In this document: in pieces, positions 1 through 5,971 of the stretch | How the letters are laid out: the number at the start of each line of letters is the position of its first letter | How positions within the stretch are numbered: the first letter of the stretch is position 1 | Assembly (NCBI GenBank): GCA_004554075.1 | Contig: SFOB01000037.1 | Location: forward strand, 1-22,053 | Reading direction: 5' to 3' | Length of the DNA stretch: 22,053 nt | DNA from: Treponema sp. | GTDB lineage: Bacteria; Spirochaetota; Spirochaetia; Treponematales; Treponemataceae | Translations under genes and position numbers: made by a program | Notes under the pieces: model-generated | Seen by the model: the letters and a program-made list of their open reading frames with translations, nothing else | Databases searched by the model: none | What the model was told of the DNA's origin: nothing

Positions 1-407
1 GTGCAAGCTTTGCAGGTTCTGCAGATTCATTCTCATACTTCATCAATGCTCTTGGTTTCTATGGCAACAGTGCATTTGAAAAGGTACGTGTAGAATTGTT
101 CGGCGCATTCTCTCAGGATGCTCTTACAGTTAAGTTGTTCGTTCCAGCTGATATCAAGCTTAACAAAACTGACGTAATGGAAATGCTCGACATTGGTGCT
201 GTATTCAGACTTGACTATGCTTTGGATAACTGCACACTCTTCGTAGAAATTGAAGATGGCGACTTCCTTAAGAGCGATTTCAACATGTCTATCTACCCTG
301 GTATCAAGACAAACGTTGGTGCATGTGCAATCGAACTTGGTGTTAAACTCGGTGCTTCTAGCGCATTCTCAGTTGACGTACCAGTTAGCTTCCAGGTTGC
401 ATTCTAA
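1..407 (+). CDS. Outer-membrane beta-barrel protein, C-terminal part (cut by left edge)
   Basis: Only the last 134 codons are present; the reading frame is open to the left edge (first whole codon at base 3). The residues alternate between polar and hydrophobic, as in membrane beta strands, and the chain ends in the aromatic signature SFQVAF. A C-terminal Phe is the known recognition signal for insertion by the BAM complex. It is a paralogue of the complete minus-strand protein at 2586-3611: both end in a valine/serine-rich last strand closing in Phe (FQVAF and FRVGF), and their terminators are the same. The role is probably a surface porin or a structural outer-membrane protein of a Treponema-type family. 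No enzyme motif is visible. The TTG at base 96 is not a real start, because the coding frame continues upstream of it. Confidence 0.75.
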   Translation, partial: ASFAGSADSFSYFINALGFYGNSAFEKVRVELFGAFSQDALTVKLFVPADIKLNKTDVMEMLDIGAVFRLDYALDNCTLFVEIEDGDFLKSDFNMSIYPGIKTNVGACAIELGVKLGASSAFSVDVPVSFQVAF

Positions 408-440
408 TTCTAACTTAAATACAGAATTAGCTTAAAACCA

Positions 441-476
441 AAAATCCGTTCCCCGAAAGGAGAACGGATTTTTTTT
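441..476 (+). terminator. Rho-independent terminator of the left outer-membrane protein gene
   Basis: A perfect 11-bp stem (441-451 with 462-472) is followed by a run of eight T. Inside the stem is a further C-G pairing that closes a GAAA tetraloop, with one C-A mismatch. It lies 33 bp after the stop codon. The 33 nt from 442 to 474 are identical to the reverse complement of 2528-2560. Confidence 0.93.
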
Positions 477-545
477 ATGCTAGAAATAGATTTACAATAG
501 AAGTTTATTTGTAATTAATAATTTACTTCATCTTGTAATAATAAG

Positions 546-728
546 TTAAGCCTGTACAGTTTGGACAAATGCCTCTATAGGAATATTTAATAATGCGGAG
601 ATTTCATCTGCTGTATATTTGCCGTCAGCAAGAAGTCTTTTTGCATCTTCTATAACTTGCTGTTGACGGCCATCTCTTCGCCAGATTCGGATGTATGCTT
701 CTTCATCATATTCTGTGAGTAAGTTCAT
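546..728 (-). CDS. Candidate intragenic small protein (RpnS-like) inside rpn gene 1
   Basis: In frame with rpn gene 1, an ATG at 728 is preceded by GGAGG with 5 nt spacing (GGAGGTTAAGATG). It would give a 60-residue product, MNLLTEYDEE... to the shared C-terminus, holding only the helical and HTH-like tail and none of the nuclease residues. In E. coli rpn genes, a C-terminal small protein translated from an internal start binds and blocks the full-length toxin. Here the start is seen in the sequence; its use and function are inferred. Confidence 0.55.
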   Translation of the reverse strand: MNLLTEYDEEAYIRIWRRDGRQQQVIEDAKRLLADGKYTADEISALLNIPIEAFVQTVQA

Positions 729-1427
729 CTTAACCTCCGCCTTCTGCTCTCTTATGTAGCCTTCCAGAAGATTCTGTTCGCAAGCCCAATCAACAGCTTC
801 ATCAACTGCTTCTTCTATAGTCATGCCTTTTTCTTTATTATCATTAATTCTGCTTACAAACTGTATATAATCATACAACGGTTTACACTTTTTTTGAAGA
901 GGCAAATTATATTCTTTATTGATATTTAATACACGTGCAGTCCATTCAAATTTTCCGCTTTTATCTTTGTGCATAAATGCATCTGAAAGTTTCAATTCAT
1001 AATCCTCATCTCGTCCTGTATCTCCATTATAAAAGACTATGTAGTTTGGATTTGGAATCTTGATAAGTGTACTTGTTCCAATCAGCTCTCGTTTTGAATC
1101 AATGTACTTTTGGTACAGTTGTGCGAAATAAAAGAAGCCTCGTAATGGCATGTTTGGATTTGTTGTCCTCTGATGTTCATATAAAGTCATCTGCGAATCG
1201 ATAAGAAAAGAAACGTCATTGTGCATTTTGATGTAAATAACATTTTCAAGAGTGTTTAATTCAAGTGCATCCGGATCGGTGTAATTGGTGCCGTTCAGTG
1301 CATTGTACAGTTCCAGTCGCCAACGTTTACTGCGTTCGTTATTCTTACCGAAAATTGCTATGAAAAGATGGTCATACACCTTTGATTGAGTTTGTGTTGT
1401 TTCTGTGTTGTTTTTAATTTGTTCCAT
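546..1427 (-). CDS. Rpn-family PD-(D/E)XK nuclease / putative transposase (rpn gene 1)
   Basis: This 293-residue protein belongs to the Rpn-like putative transposase group common in Treponema and Firmicutes. These are PD-(D/E)XK DNA nucleases; E. coli relatives promote recA-independent recombination and act as toxic antiphage proteins. The candidate active site is Asp71 (NDVSFLI) followed by Glu84-x-Gln86 (YEHQ), a D...ExQ arrangement. Asn91-Met93 and the residues after them (NPNMPLRGF) are typical of the family. The C-terminus (about 238-290) is a separate helical piece ending in an HTH-like stretch (TADEISALLNIPIEAF). The start is an ATG with GGAGGT 7 nt upstream. It is transcribed divergently from rpn gene 2, with about 190 bp of shared regulatory DNA. 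A second, internal start is described separately. Confidence 0.85.
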   Translation of the reverse strand: MEQIKNNTETTQTQSKVYDHLFIAIFGKNNERSKRWRLELYNALNGTNYTDPDALELNTLENVIYIKMHNDVSFLIDSQMTLYEHQRTTNPNMPLRGFFYFAQLYQKYIDSKRELIGTSTLIKIPNPNYIVFYNGDTGRDEDYELKLSDAFMHKDKSGKFEWTARVLNINKEYNLPLQKKCKPLYDYIQFVSRINDNKEKGMTIEEAVDEAVDWACEQNLLEGYIREQKAEVKMNLLTEYDEEAYIRIWRRDGRQQQVIEDAKRLLADGKYTADEISALLNIPIEAFVQTVQA

Positions 1428-1444
1428 AGTTTTACCTCCAACAT

Positions 1445-1496
1445 TAAAAAATCCTCACACTATATAATTAGTAAAACCTTGCACTTTTCTGCGAAA
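1445..1496 (-). promoter_or_regulatory. Diverged copy of the rpn upstream element (promoter region of rpn gene 1)
   Basis: Read on the minus strand from 1496, this begins with the same 12 nt as the two exact repeats (TTTCGCAGAAAA), then has GCA, TACT and TTATATA at nearly the same spacing: 17 nt between the box and TTATATA, against 18 in the repeats. The rest has diverged. It lies upstream of rpn gene 1 in the same orientation relative to the gene as the other copies, so a promoter with an upstream box is the simplest reading. The -10 would be the TTATATA. Confidence 0.5.
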
Positions 1497-1513
1497 TTTC
1501 CGGAAAAAAGCGT

Positions 1514-1531
1514 AAAAATTTGCAAATTTTT
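1514..1531. promoter_or_regulatory. Perfect 18-bp palindrome between divergent rpn genes 1 and 2
   Basis: The sequence AAAAATTTGCAAATTTTT is its own reverse complement and sits midway between the two divergent promoter elements. It could be an operator for a dimeric repressor, perhaps one using the HTH-like tails of the Rpn proteins. In AT-rich DNA such palindromes also arise by chance, so this is a candidate only. Confidence 0.35.
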
Positions 1532-1538
1532 CTCAATT

Positions 1539-1581
1539 TTTCGCAGAAAATCGCATATCTAGTCTACTTTATATATAGAGA
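1539..1581 (+). repeat. 43-bp exact repeat, copy A, upstream of rpn gene 2
   Basis: It is identical over 43 nt to 3706-3748 and has the same orientation relative to the downstream rpn gene. It starts TTTCGCAGAAAATCGCATAT and ends TTTATATATAGAGA. It contains a TATATA that can serve as a -10, giving a leader of about 40 nt before the TTG start of rpn gene 2. It may be a conserved promoter/operator or a duplication boundary. Confidence 0.85.
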
Positions 1582-1617
1582 ATTTTATTCATCGAGATTT
1601 TTTTTAAGGAGGAAAGT

Positions 1618-2475
1618 TTGGCAGAAAAAGATAAAATCCAGCGAACTTTGGAATCTTACAATGATGTATTCGCAGATATTGTTAATGTGCTTCTTTTTAA
1701 TGGTATTGAGAAATTAAATGAAAATGATTTGACTGATGCACAAACATTTTCATATTACAAAATGGAAGGAAAAGAAGTTCATTCTCAGGAGCGTGATGTA
1801 TCAAAGTTCTGGAATAATGGAGAGATTCGTCTCTGTCTGATTGGTCTTGAAAATCAGACGAAAGTAGATAAGTATATGCCGCTGCGGGTTATTGGTTATG
1901 ATGGAGCCGCATACAGAGCTCAATTGCTTGAAAAGCCTAACAAAGCATGTTATCCTATTATAACTCTTGTACTTTATTTTGGGACTAAAAGACGCTGGAA
2001 ACATAATCGCTCTCTGAAAGACGTTATTACAATTCCAGCTGAGCTGCAACCATTTGTCAATGATTACAAAATTAATGTGTTCGAATTAGCCTGGCTGACA
2101 GATGAACAAATTAGTCACTTTAAAAGTGATTTTCGAGAAGTGGTAATGTTTCTAAAATGCCAGAGAACTGGAGAAAAGTTCTTAGGAGATAAAAAGAAGT
2201 TGCGGCATGCAATGGAAATCCTGGACCTGCTTCGTGTAATGGCAAATAATGATAAAAAACTTGTAAATGCAATTGAAGACTTAAAAAGTAAGCCAAAAAA
2301 AGGAGGAATATCTATGTGTGATGTAATTCAAAGATTAATAGATGATAAAGCCATAGAAGATGTACGTAGTTTCTATGCTAATGGTGCTTCTGTAGAATTG
2401 ATTGCAAAATCTATGAAAATGACTGAAGAACAAGTTCTGAAAATCGTAAAAGAGCAGGTTGCTGTGAAAGCTTAA
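1618..2475 (+). CDS. Rpn/YhgA-like PD-(D/E)XK nuclease, putative transposase (rpn gene 2)
   Basis: This is a 285-residue protein of the Rpn/YhgA-like family. Conserved features are NDVFAD near residue 15, Asp60 (ERDVSKFW), Glu78-x-Gln80 in IGLENQT, then MPLRVIGYDGAAYRAQ (about 87-102) and ITLVLYFG (115-122). Together these make a D...ExQ PD-(D/E)XK core. The start is TTG, chosen because a perfect AAGGAGG lies 5 nt upstream; no ATG near the N-terminus has such a site. The C-terminal 53 residues form an HTH-like helical tail (GASVELIAKSMKMTEEQVL) preceded by a lysine-rich hinge, and can be translated on their own. It is convergent with the outer-membrane protein gene at 2586-3611. The likely role is a DNA nuclease with toxic or recombination activity; no transposon ends are visible. 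Confidence 0.87.
   Translation: MAEKDKIQRTLESYNDVFADIVNVLLFNGIEKLNENDLTDAQTFSYYKMEGKEVHSQERDVSKFWNNGEIRLCLIGLENQTKVDKYMPLRVIGYDGAAYRAQLLEKPNKACYPIITLVLYFGTKRRWKHNRSLKDVITIPAELQPFVNDYKINVFELAWLTDEQISHFKSDFREVVMFLKCQRTGEKFLGDKKKLRHAMEILDLLRVMANNDKKLVNAIEDLKSKPKKGGISMCDVIQRLIDDKAIEDVRSFYANGASVELIAKSMKMTEEQVLKIVKEQVAVKA
2314..2475 (+). CDS. Candidate intragenic antitoxin (RpnS-like) inside rpn gene 2
   Basis: In frame with rpn gene 2, the codons for Lys-Lys-Gly-Gly-Ile-Ser create AAAAGGAGGAATATCT directly before an ATG at 2314: a near-perfect SD with 8 nt spacing. The product would be 53 residues (MCDVIQRLID... to KEQVAVKA) with no nuclease residues and an HTH-like segment. The layout matches the internal small proteins known in E. 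coli rpn genes, which neutralise the full-length protein. The strong site is directly visible; translation and antitoxin function are inferred. Confidence 0.65.
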   Translation: MCDVIQRLIDDKAIEDVRSFYANGASVELIAKSMKMTEEQVLKIVKEQVAVKA

Positions 2476-2527
2476 GCAATTCTGTTATTTGTTACTAACT
2501 TTTATAATTATTAAATTTCAAAGACAT

Positions 2528-2560
2528 AAAAAATCCGTTCTCCTTTCGGGGAACGGATTT
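2528..2560 (-). terminator. Rho-independent terminator of the complete outer-membrane protein gene
   Basis: A perfect 10-bp stem (2531-2540 with 2551-2560) encloses a 10-nt loop, and in the minus-strand transcript it is followed by six U. It is identical over 33 nt to the terminator at 442-474. It lies 25 bp beyond the stop of the minus-strand gene and faces the end of rpn gene 2. Confidence 0.9.
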
Positions 2561-2585
2561 GTCTTTAACGTGATTCTAAACTAGA

Positions 2586-3611
2586 TTAGAAACCAACGCG
2601 GAAGAAACAAGGTACGCTAACTTTAACAGATGTACCAACTTCAATCAAAGCTTCAACTTCGTAAGACATTGCACCAAGATTTCCATCGTAACCTACGTGG
2701 AATTCTGCATTGAATGCATTGTTAAGAACATCAGCATCCAAGAACTTGAAGTAGAGTGAACCGCCGTTCAAAGCATAAGAAACTTTCAAGAAAGTAGCAA
2801 GGTTCATTGTATCCATATTGATTGCATTGAAGTTTGTTGCCTTCCAAGCAAAGTATGCTTCGATTCCGAAATCATCCATTGAATAGCTTACATCAAAGTC
2901 AACAGCAGCTGCTGCTGAGTTATTGTAGAAGAAAGCTACGTCTGCGAAGATTCCAAGTGCATCAAACTTGCCATTGAAACCTACACCTGCTTTGATGTTC
3001 TTGAAAGTGTCTTTTGCATCAAAGATAGCGTTGATTGTACCGAAGTCTGCAGCATACTGAACATATAATGTTGTTTCATTAAGACTTGTTGTTGAACCAC
3101 TGTTAGAGAACCACCATGCATTGTTTCCTGGAAGGAATGCAAGTGCAACAGAGAAAGCATCTACATTCAAAGTAGCCTTGTATCCCCAATCACCAATTCC
3201 GTCCCATCCATTAAGGAATCCACCAACGATGTTACCTTTCCACCAAGTAATGTGTTCTACATTCAACTTGATGTCCTGTCCACCAAGATCAACTCTTACC
3301 ATATCAAATGGTTTGAACCAAATATTGAATGCATGAGCAGCCATACCTGCTGGAGCCTTTCCAGCCTGGCCATAGTCTCCGTTTGAATCAAAAATCTTGA
3401 TAGTTCCGCCAACACGATCACTTGAAAGAGAGAAGATGAATGGTTTGTCATCCTTTCCATTTTCGTTCCAGAGCTTAAAAGCTCCTACATTGTTAGTTGC
3501 ACCATCATACTCAAACAAGTTTGCTTTAAGCTGCATACCTGCAGAGAAGTCTACTGCAAATGCAGAAACAGCTACTGCTGCTGCTGCTAAAATTCCAACG
3601 ATTTTTTTCAT
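2586..3611 (-). CDS. Outer-membrane beta-barrel protein (Treponema-type porin-like)
   Basis: The ATG at 3611 gives 341 residues with a clear signal peptide, MKKIVGILAAAAVAVSAFA, cleaved before VDFSAGMQLKANLF. The rest is rich in Gly, Asn, Phe, Ala and Asp in alternating strands (for example FNIWFKPFDMVRVDLGGQDIK and TTLYVQYAADF) and ends in FFRVGF, with the terminal Phe used by the BAM machinery. An upstream ATG at 3692 would add 27 residues and spoil the signal peptide, while GGGAGG lies correctly for 3611. Its paralogue is the truncated gene at 1-407. The substrate is unknown; a surface structural protein or porin is likely. It shares a divergent promoter region with rpn gene 3. Confidence 0.8.
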   Translation of the reverse strand: MKKIVGILAAAAVAVSAFAVDFSAGMQLKANLFEYDGATNNVGAFKLWNENGKDDKPFIFSLSSDRVGGTIKIFDSNGDYGQAGKAPAGMAAHAFNIWFKPFDMVRVDLGGQDIKLNVEHITWWKGNIVGGFLNGWDGIGDWGYKATLNVDAFSVALAFLPGNNAWWFSNSGSTTSLNETTLYVQYAADFGTINAIFDAKDTFKNIKAGVGFNGKFDALGIFADVAFFYNNSAAAAVDFDVSYSMDDFGIEAYFAWKATNFNAINMDTMNLATFLKVSYALNGGSLYFKFLDADVLNNAFNAEFHVGYDGNLGAMSYEVEALIEVGTSVKVSVPCFFRVGF

Positions 3612-3621
3612 TTGAAAAAAT

Positions 3622-3640
3622 CCTCCCTTTTTGTCGGAGG
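3622..3640 (-). promoter_or_regulatory. Leader hairpin covering the SD of the outer-membrane protein gene
   Basis: In the minus-strand mRNA, CCUCC (3636-3640) can pair with GGAGG (3622-3626), the ribosome-binding site, across a 9-nt loop, followed by AUUUUUU. The 5-bp GC-rich stem could hide the SD or act as a weak attenuator. It is short, so confidence is limited. Confidence 0.3.
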
Positions 3641-3705
3641 GATAATATAGAGAAAATCTTCGCATATAATGATTCAGAATTATTTTTTTCATTTTTTTTT
3701 CAGAA

Positions 3706-3748
3706 TTTCGCAGAAAATCGCATATCTAGTCTACTTTATATATAGAGA
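3706..3748 (+). repeat. 43-bp exact repeat, copy B, upstream of rpn gene 3
   Basis: It is identical to 1539-1581. It lies 54 bp before the ATG of rpn gene 3, in the same orientation relative to the gene as copy A, and contains a TATATA usable as a -10. The two copies bracket a 2.1-kb segment holding rpn gene 2 and the outer-membrane protein gene. Confidence 0.85.
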
Positions 3749-3802
3749 TTTTTGATGATCGCGTGGCGGTTCTATGTCTCGTTTTATTAATCAGGAATTT
3801 TT

Positions 3803-4768
3803 ATGAAAGAAATTGAAATGGAAGAAGAAAAAGAATTTGAACCTCAGTATCCGGCACAGTTGTATACTAAGAGGCCTAACCCTACAGCACTTTTGAGTCC
3901 GCTGTATGATTCAACCTTCAAAGGAATTTTTACGCAAGAAACTGAAGATTCAAAACTTGCTTTGCAGACCTTTGTTTCTGCAGTAGTGGGGCGTAATGTA
4001 AAGAATGTTATACTAAAGCCAAATGAGCCGGCAAAGGATAGTCCTGAGCTGAAAGGCATGAGTTATGATATTAGCGTTGAATTTGATAATGGAGAAATGT
4101 CTGATATTGAGATGCAGGCCTGGAAGGAAGATTATGATTATGGAGTTCGGGCAGAAATCCAGTCAGCAAGACTTCTGAATAACAATGCCAAGAAGGGCGA
4201 TAACTGGGATTCACCAAAAATTTATCAAATTTCAGTTCTAAACTTTCACTTTAGAAAAGATGACAATAAAATACTATCGTGGTATACTATGAAAGACGAA
4301 GCTGGTAAAAGACTTACAGACAGGCAGAATATAATCTTTATAGATTTAAAGACCATCCGTAAAAAATTGGGGTTGCCGATTGATGAACTTACCCCAATAG
4401 ATAAATGGGGTTTGTTCTTTAGTTATGTAGACAAGGAAGAATATGCTGATTACATCAGTGAACTTGTCAGGAGTGAAAAAGGAATTATGGCCGCAGAGAG
4501 TATTGTAAAAAACATGAGTGAAGCAGACGATAACTGGTTTGTTCAGAATTCACGATTCATTTACGAGCGGGACAGAAACACTCTTATTCATAATGCAGAA
4601 AAGCGAGGCCGCGAAGAAGGATTACAGCAAGGCGCCCAGAAGAAAGCCATAGAAACCGCTAACAATATGCTCAAGAAGAAATATTCAGTATCTGACATAT
4701 CAGAAATTACTGGTCTATCGCTTGAATCTGTAATTGAACTTCAGAAACAATTTCCAACACAGGCATAG
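3803..4768 (+). CDS. Rpn-family PD-(D/E)XK nuclease / putative transposase (rpn gene 3)
   Basis: This 321-residue protein is of the PDDEXK_2 type often annotated as Rpn recombination-promoting nuclease. Visible motifs are LSPLYDSTFKGIF (31-43, with Asp36), Asp89 in MSYDISVEF, and Glu103-x-Gln105 in DIEMQAW. The middle has the usual YQISVLNFHF and IIFIDLKTIRKK segments. The C-terminal third is helical and charged (EKRGREEGLQQGAQKKA) and ends in an HTH-like SVSDISEITGLSLESVIEL. The ATG has AGGA 6 nt upstream. It is a different subfamily from genes 1 and 2 but shares the upstream repeat with gene 2. Internal starts are weaker here: an ATG at 4487 has AAGGA only 3 nt away. A terminator follows directly. 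Confidence 0.87.
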   Translation: MKEIEMEEEKEFEPQYPAQLYTKRPNPTALLSPLYDSTFKGIFTQETEDSKLALQTFVSAVVGRNVKNVILKPNEPAKDSPELKGMSYDISVEFDNGEMSDIEMQAWKEDYDYGVRAEIQSARLLNNNAKKGDNWDSPKIYQISVLNFHFRKDDNKILSWYTMKDEAGKRLTDRQNIIFIDLKTIRKKLGLPIDELTPIDKWGLFFSYVDKEEYADYISELVRSEKGIMAAESIVKNMSEADDNWFVQNSRFIYERDRNTLIHNAEKRGREEGLQQGAQKKAIETANNMLKKKYSVSDISEITGLSLESVIELQKQFPTQA

Positions 4769-4797
4769 TACAACAGTTAAATTGGCAGGAAAAATAT

Positions 4798-4830
4798 AAA
4801 TATGGCTTGATTTTTCAAGCCATATTTTTT
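4798..4830 (+). terminator. Rho-independent terminator of rpn gene 3
   Basis: A perfect 13-bp stem (4798-4810 with 4815-4827) with a TTTT loop is followed by further T. It lies 29 bp after the stop codon and separates the accessory cluster from the DUF2804 gene. Confidence 0.92.
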
Positions 4831-4860
4831 AACATCCAGAGTTTTACAATATCAGAGAAT

Positions 4861-4889
4861 TTGTATTTTCCGGGGAGTTAGTATATAAT
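4861..4889 (+). promoter_or_regulatory. Sigma70-type promoter of the DUF2804 gene (leaderless)
   Basis: TTGTAT (4861-4866), 17 bp of spacer and a consensus TATAAT (4884-4889). The ATG at 4896 is 7 nt beyond the -10, where transcription should start. No SD lies in between, so the mRNA would be leaderless. Confidence 0.75.
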
Positions 4890-4895
4890 AGAAGA

Positions 4896-5948
4896 ATGTA
4901 TTCGCGGCAATTTTTTGAAGCGCCTGAGCAGCTGGTAAAGAACGGGAAAGCGCACTTTGGAACCTTTGATGAGGTTTCCCCTAAGATTGATATTCGGGGT
5001 ATGAGGGCGCCTTATGCTGGAATTCCACTGCCATCTATCATTTCTAACCTCAGAATTAAAAGCCGGCTGGAATATGTTTTCTCTTTAAATGATTTTATCG
5101 GGCTTTCTCATTTTTATGATTTTAAGGTAATTGGTCTTGGTGAAATCATTTTCTTCAATAAAGAAACCGGCAAAAAATACGTTTATCATACAATCATGGC
5201 ACCTCGCCGACGCTTTGTTCCAGTTCTTACTACAAGGGGGATCTGTGCCTGCTACAGAAAGCCACGCTTTATAAAGATTTCCTGGGGACGACAGCATAAA
5301 CACCATGCACTCACCTTTAAGGTAAAGGGAGATAACGCTCGTCCGGATGCAGAAGGATACATTTATTCATCCATTCAGGATGACATGCACACGGATGCTC
5401 TTTTTGTCTGCCCTTCCCCAGCATCTTCAAGATGCAGCGCTACCTGGTTTTCATGCATGAAGACCTTTGGTCACATTGCAATCAACGGAGAAACCGCTCC
5501 TGATACTGAAGGGCTTGGAATGATGCTTTTGAACAGAGCTTATTACAAGTTCCATTCAAAATCTTCTACTGTATACGGAATTGGAAACGTAAAAGGAAAG
5601 GATATAGTTTTTTATCTGAAAACTTCAAATATGGATGCAGCTGATGCTGATGCCTACAACTGTAATGTGCTTGTAACAGACGGTAAGAAAACGGCTCTGC
5701 CACCGGTTTATATGACACATCCATTTGGAATTGATAAAAACTGGATTATTCAGGATACAGAAAGCATGGTAGATTTAACCTTTACTCCACTTTCTGTTAA
5801 TTCGCGCACACTTAATATTATTGCACTCAGGACAAATTATTATACAATGTATGGTACCTTTGAAGGGGTATTGCTTAATTCTGATGGTGAAAAAATCATT
5901 CTTAAAAATTTCCCCGGCCTGCTTCATAAAGGAATGCTCAGGCTTTAG
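4896..5948 (+). CDS. DUF2804 family protein
   Basis: This 350-residue protein is recognised as DUF2804, a family of unknown function found in spirochaetes and other bacteria. Family-like stretches are GKAHFGTFDEV and DIRGMRAPYAGIPLP near the N-terminus, IMAPRRRFVP, RYIKISW-like FIKISWGR, and near the C-terminus WIIQDTESMVDLTFTP and MYGTFEGVLL. There is no signal peptide or membrane segment, so it is probably cytoplasmic. Similarity to the family begins at the first residues (MYSRQFFEAPEQL), which supports the ATG at 4896 although no SD precedes it. It is followed after 23 bp by a gene on the same strand with its own SD, so the two probably form an operon. No reaction can be assigned from the sequence. 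Confidence 0.82.
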   Translation: MYSRQFFEAPEQLVKNGKAHFGTFDEVSPKIDIRGMRAPYAGIPLPSIISNLRIKSRLEYVFSLNDFIGLSHFYDFKVIGLGEIIFFNKETGKKYVYHTIMAPRRRFVPVLTTRGICACYRKPRFIKISWGRQHKHHALTFKVKGDNARPDAEGYIYSSIQDDMHTDALFVCPSPASSRCSATWFSCMKTFGHIAINGETAPDTEGLGMMLLNRAYYKFHSKSSTVYGIGNVKGKDIVFYLKTSNMDAADADAYNCNVLVTDGKKTALPPVYMTHPFGIDKNWIIQDTESMVDLTFTPLSVNSRTLNIIALRTNYYTMYGTFEGVLLNSDGEKIILKNFPGLLHKGMLRL

Positions 5949-5971
5949 GCGGATTTTTCTGGAGGATATAT

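Noticed and set aside
96..407. Start of the left outer-membrane protein at TTG 96
   Set aside because: The same frame continues upstream to the window edge with the same composition; the gene is simply cut.
4469..4768. Intragenic start in rpn gene 3 (ATG at 4487, AAGGA 3 nt upstream, AGGAG 13 nt upstream)
   Set aside because: Spacing is too short for one site and too long for the other; much weaker than in rpn genes 1 and 2, so not listed as a feature.
546..4768. Intact transposon carrying the rpn genes
   Set aside because: No terminal inverted repeats or target duplications were found around any of the three genes; the name transposase reflects family labelling only.
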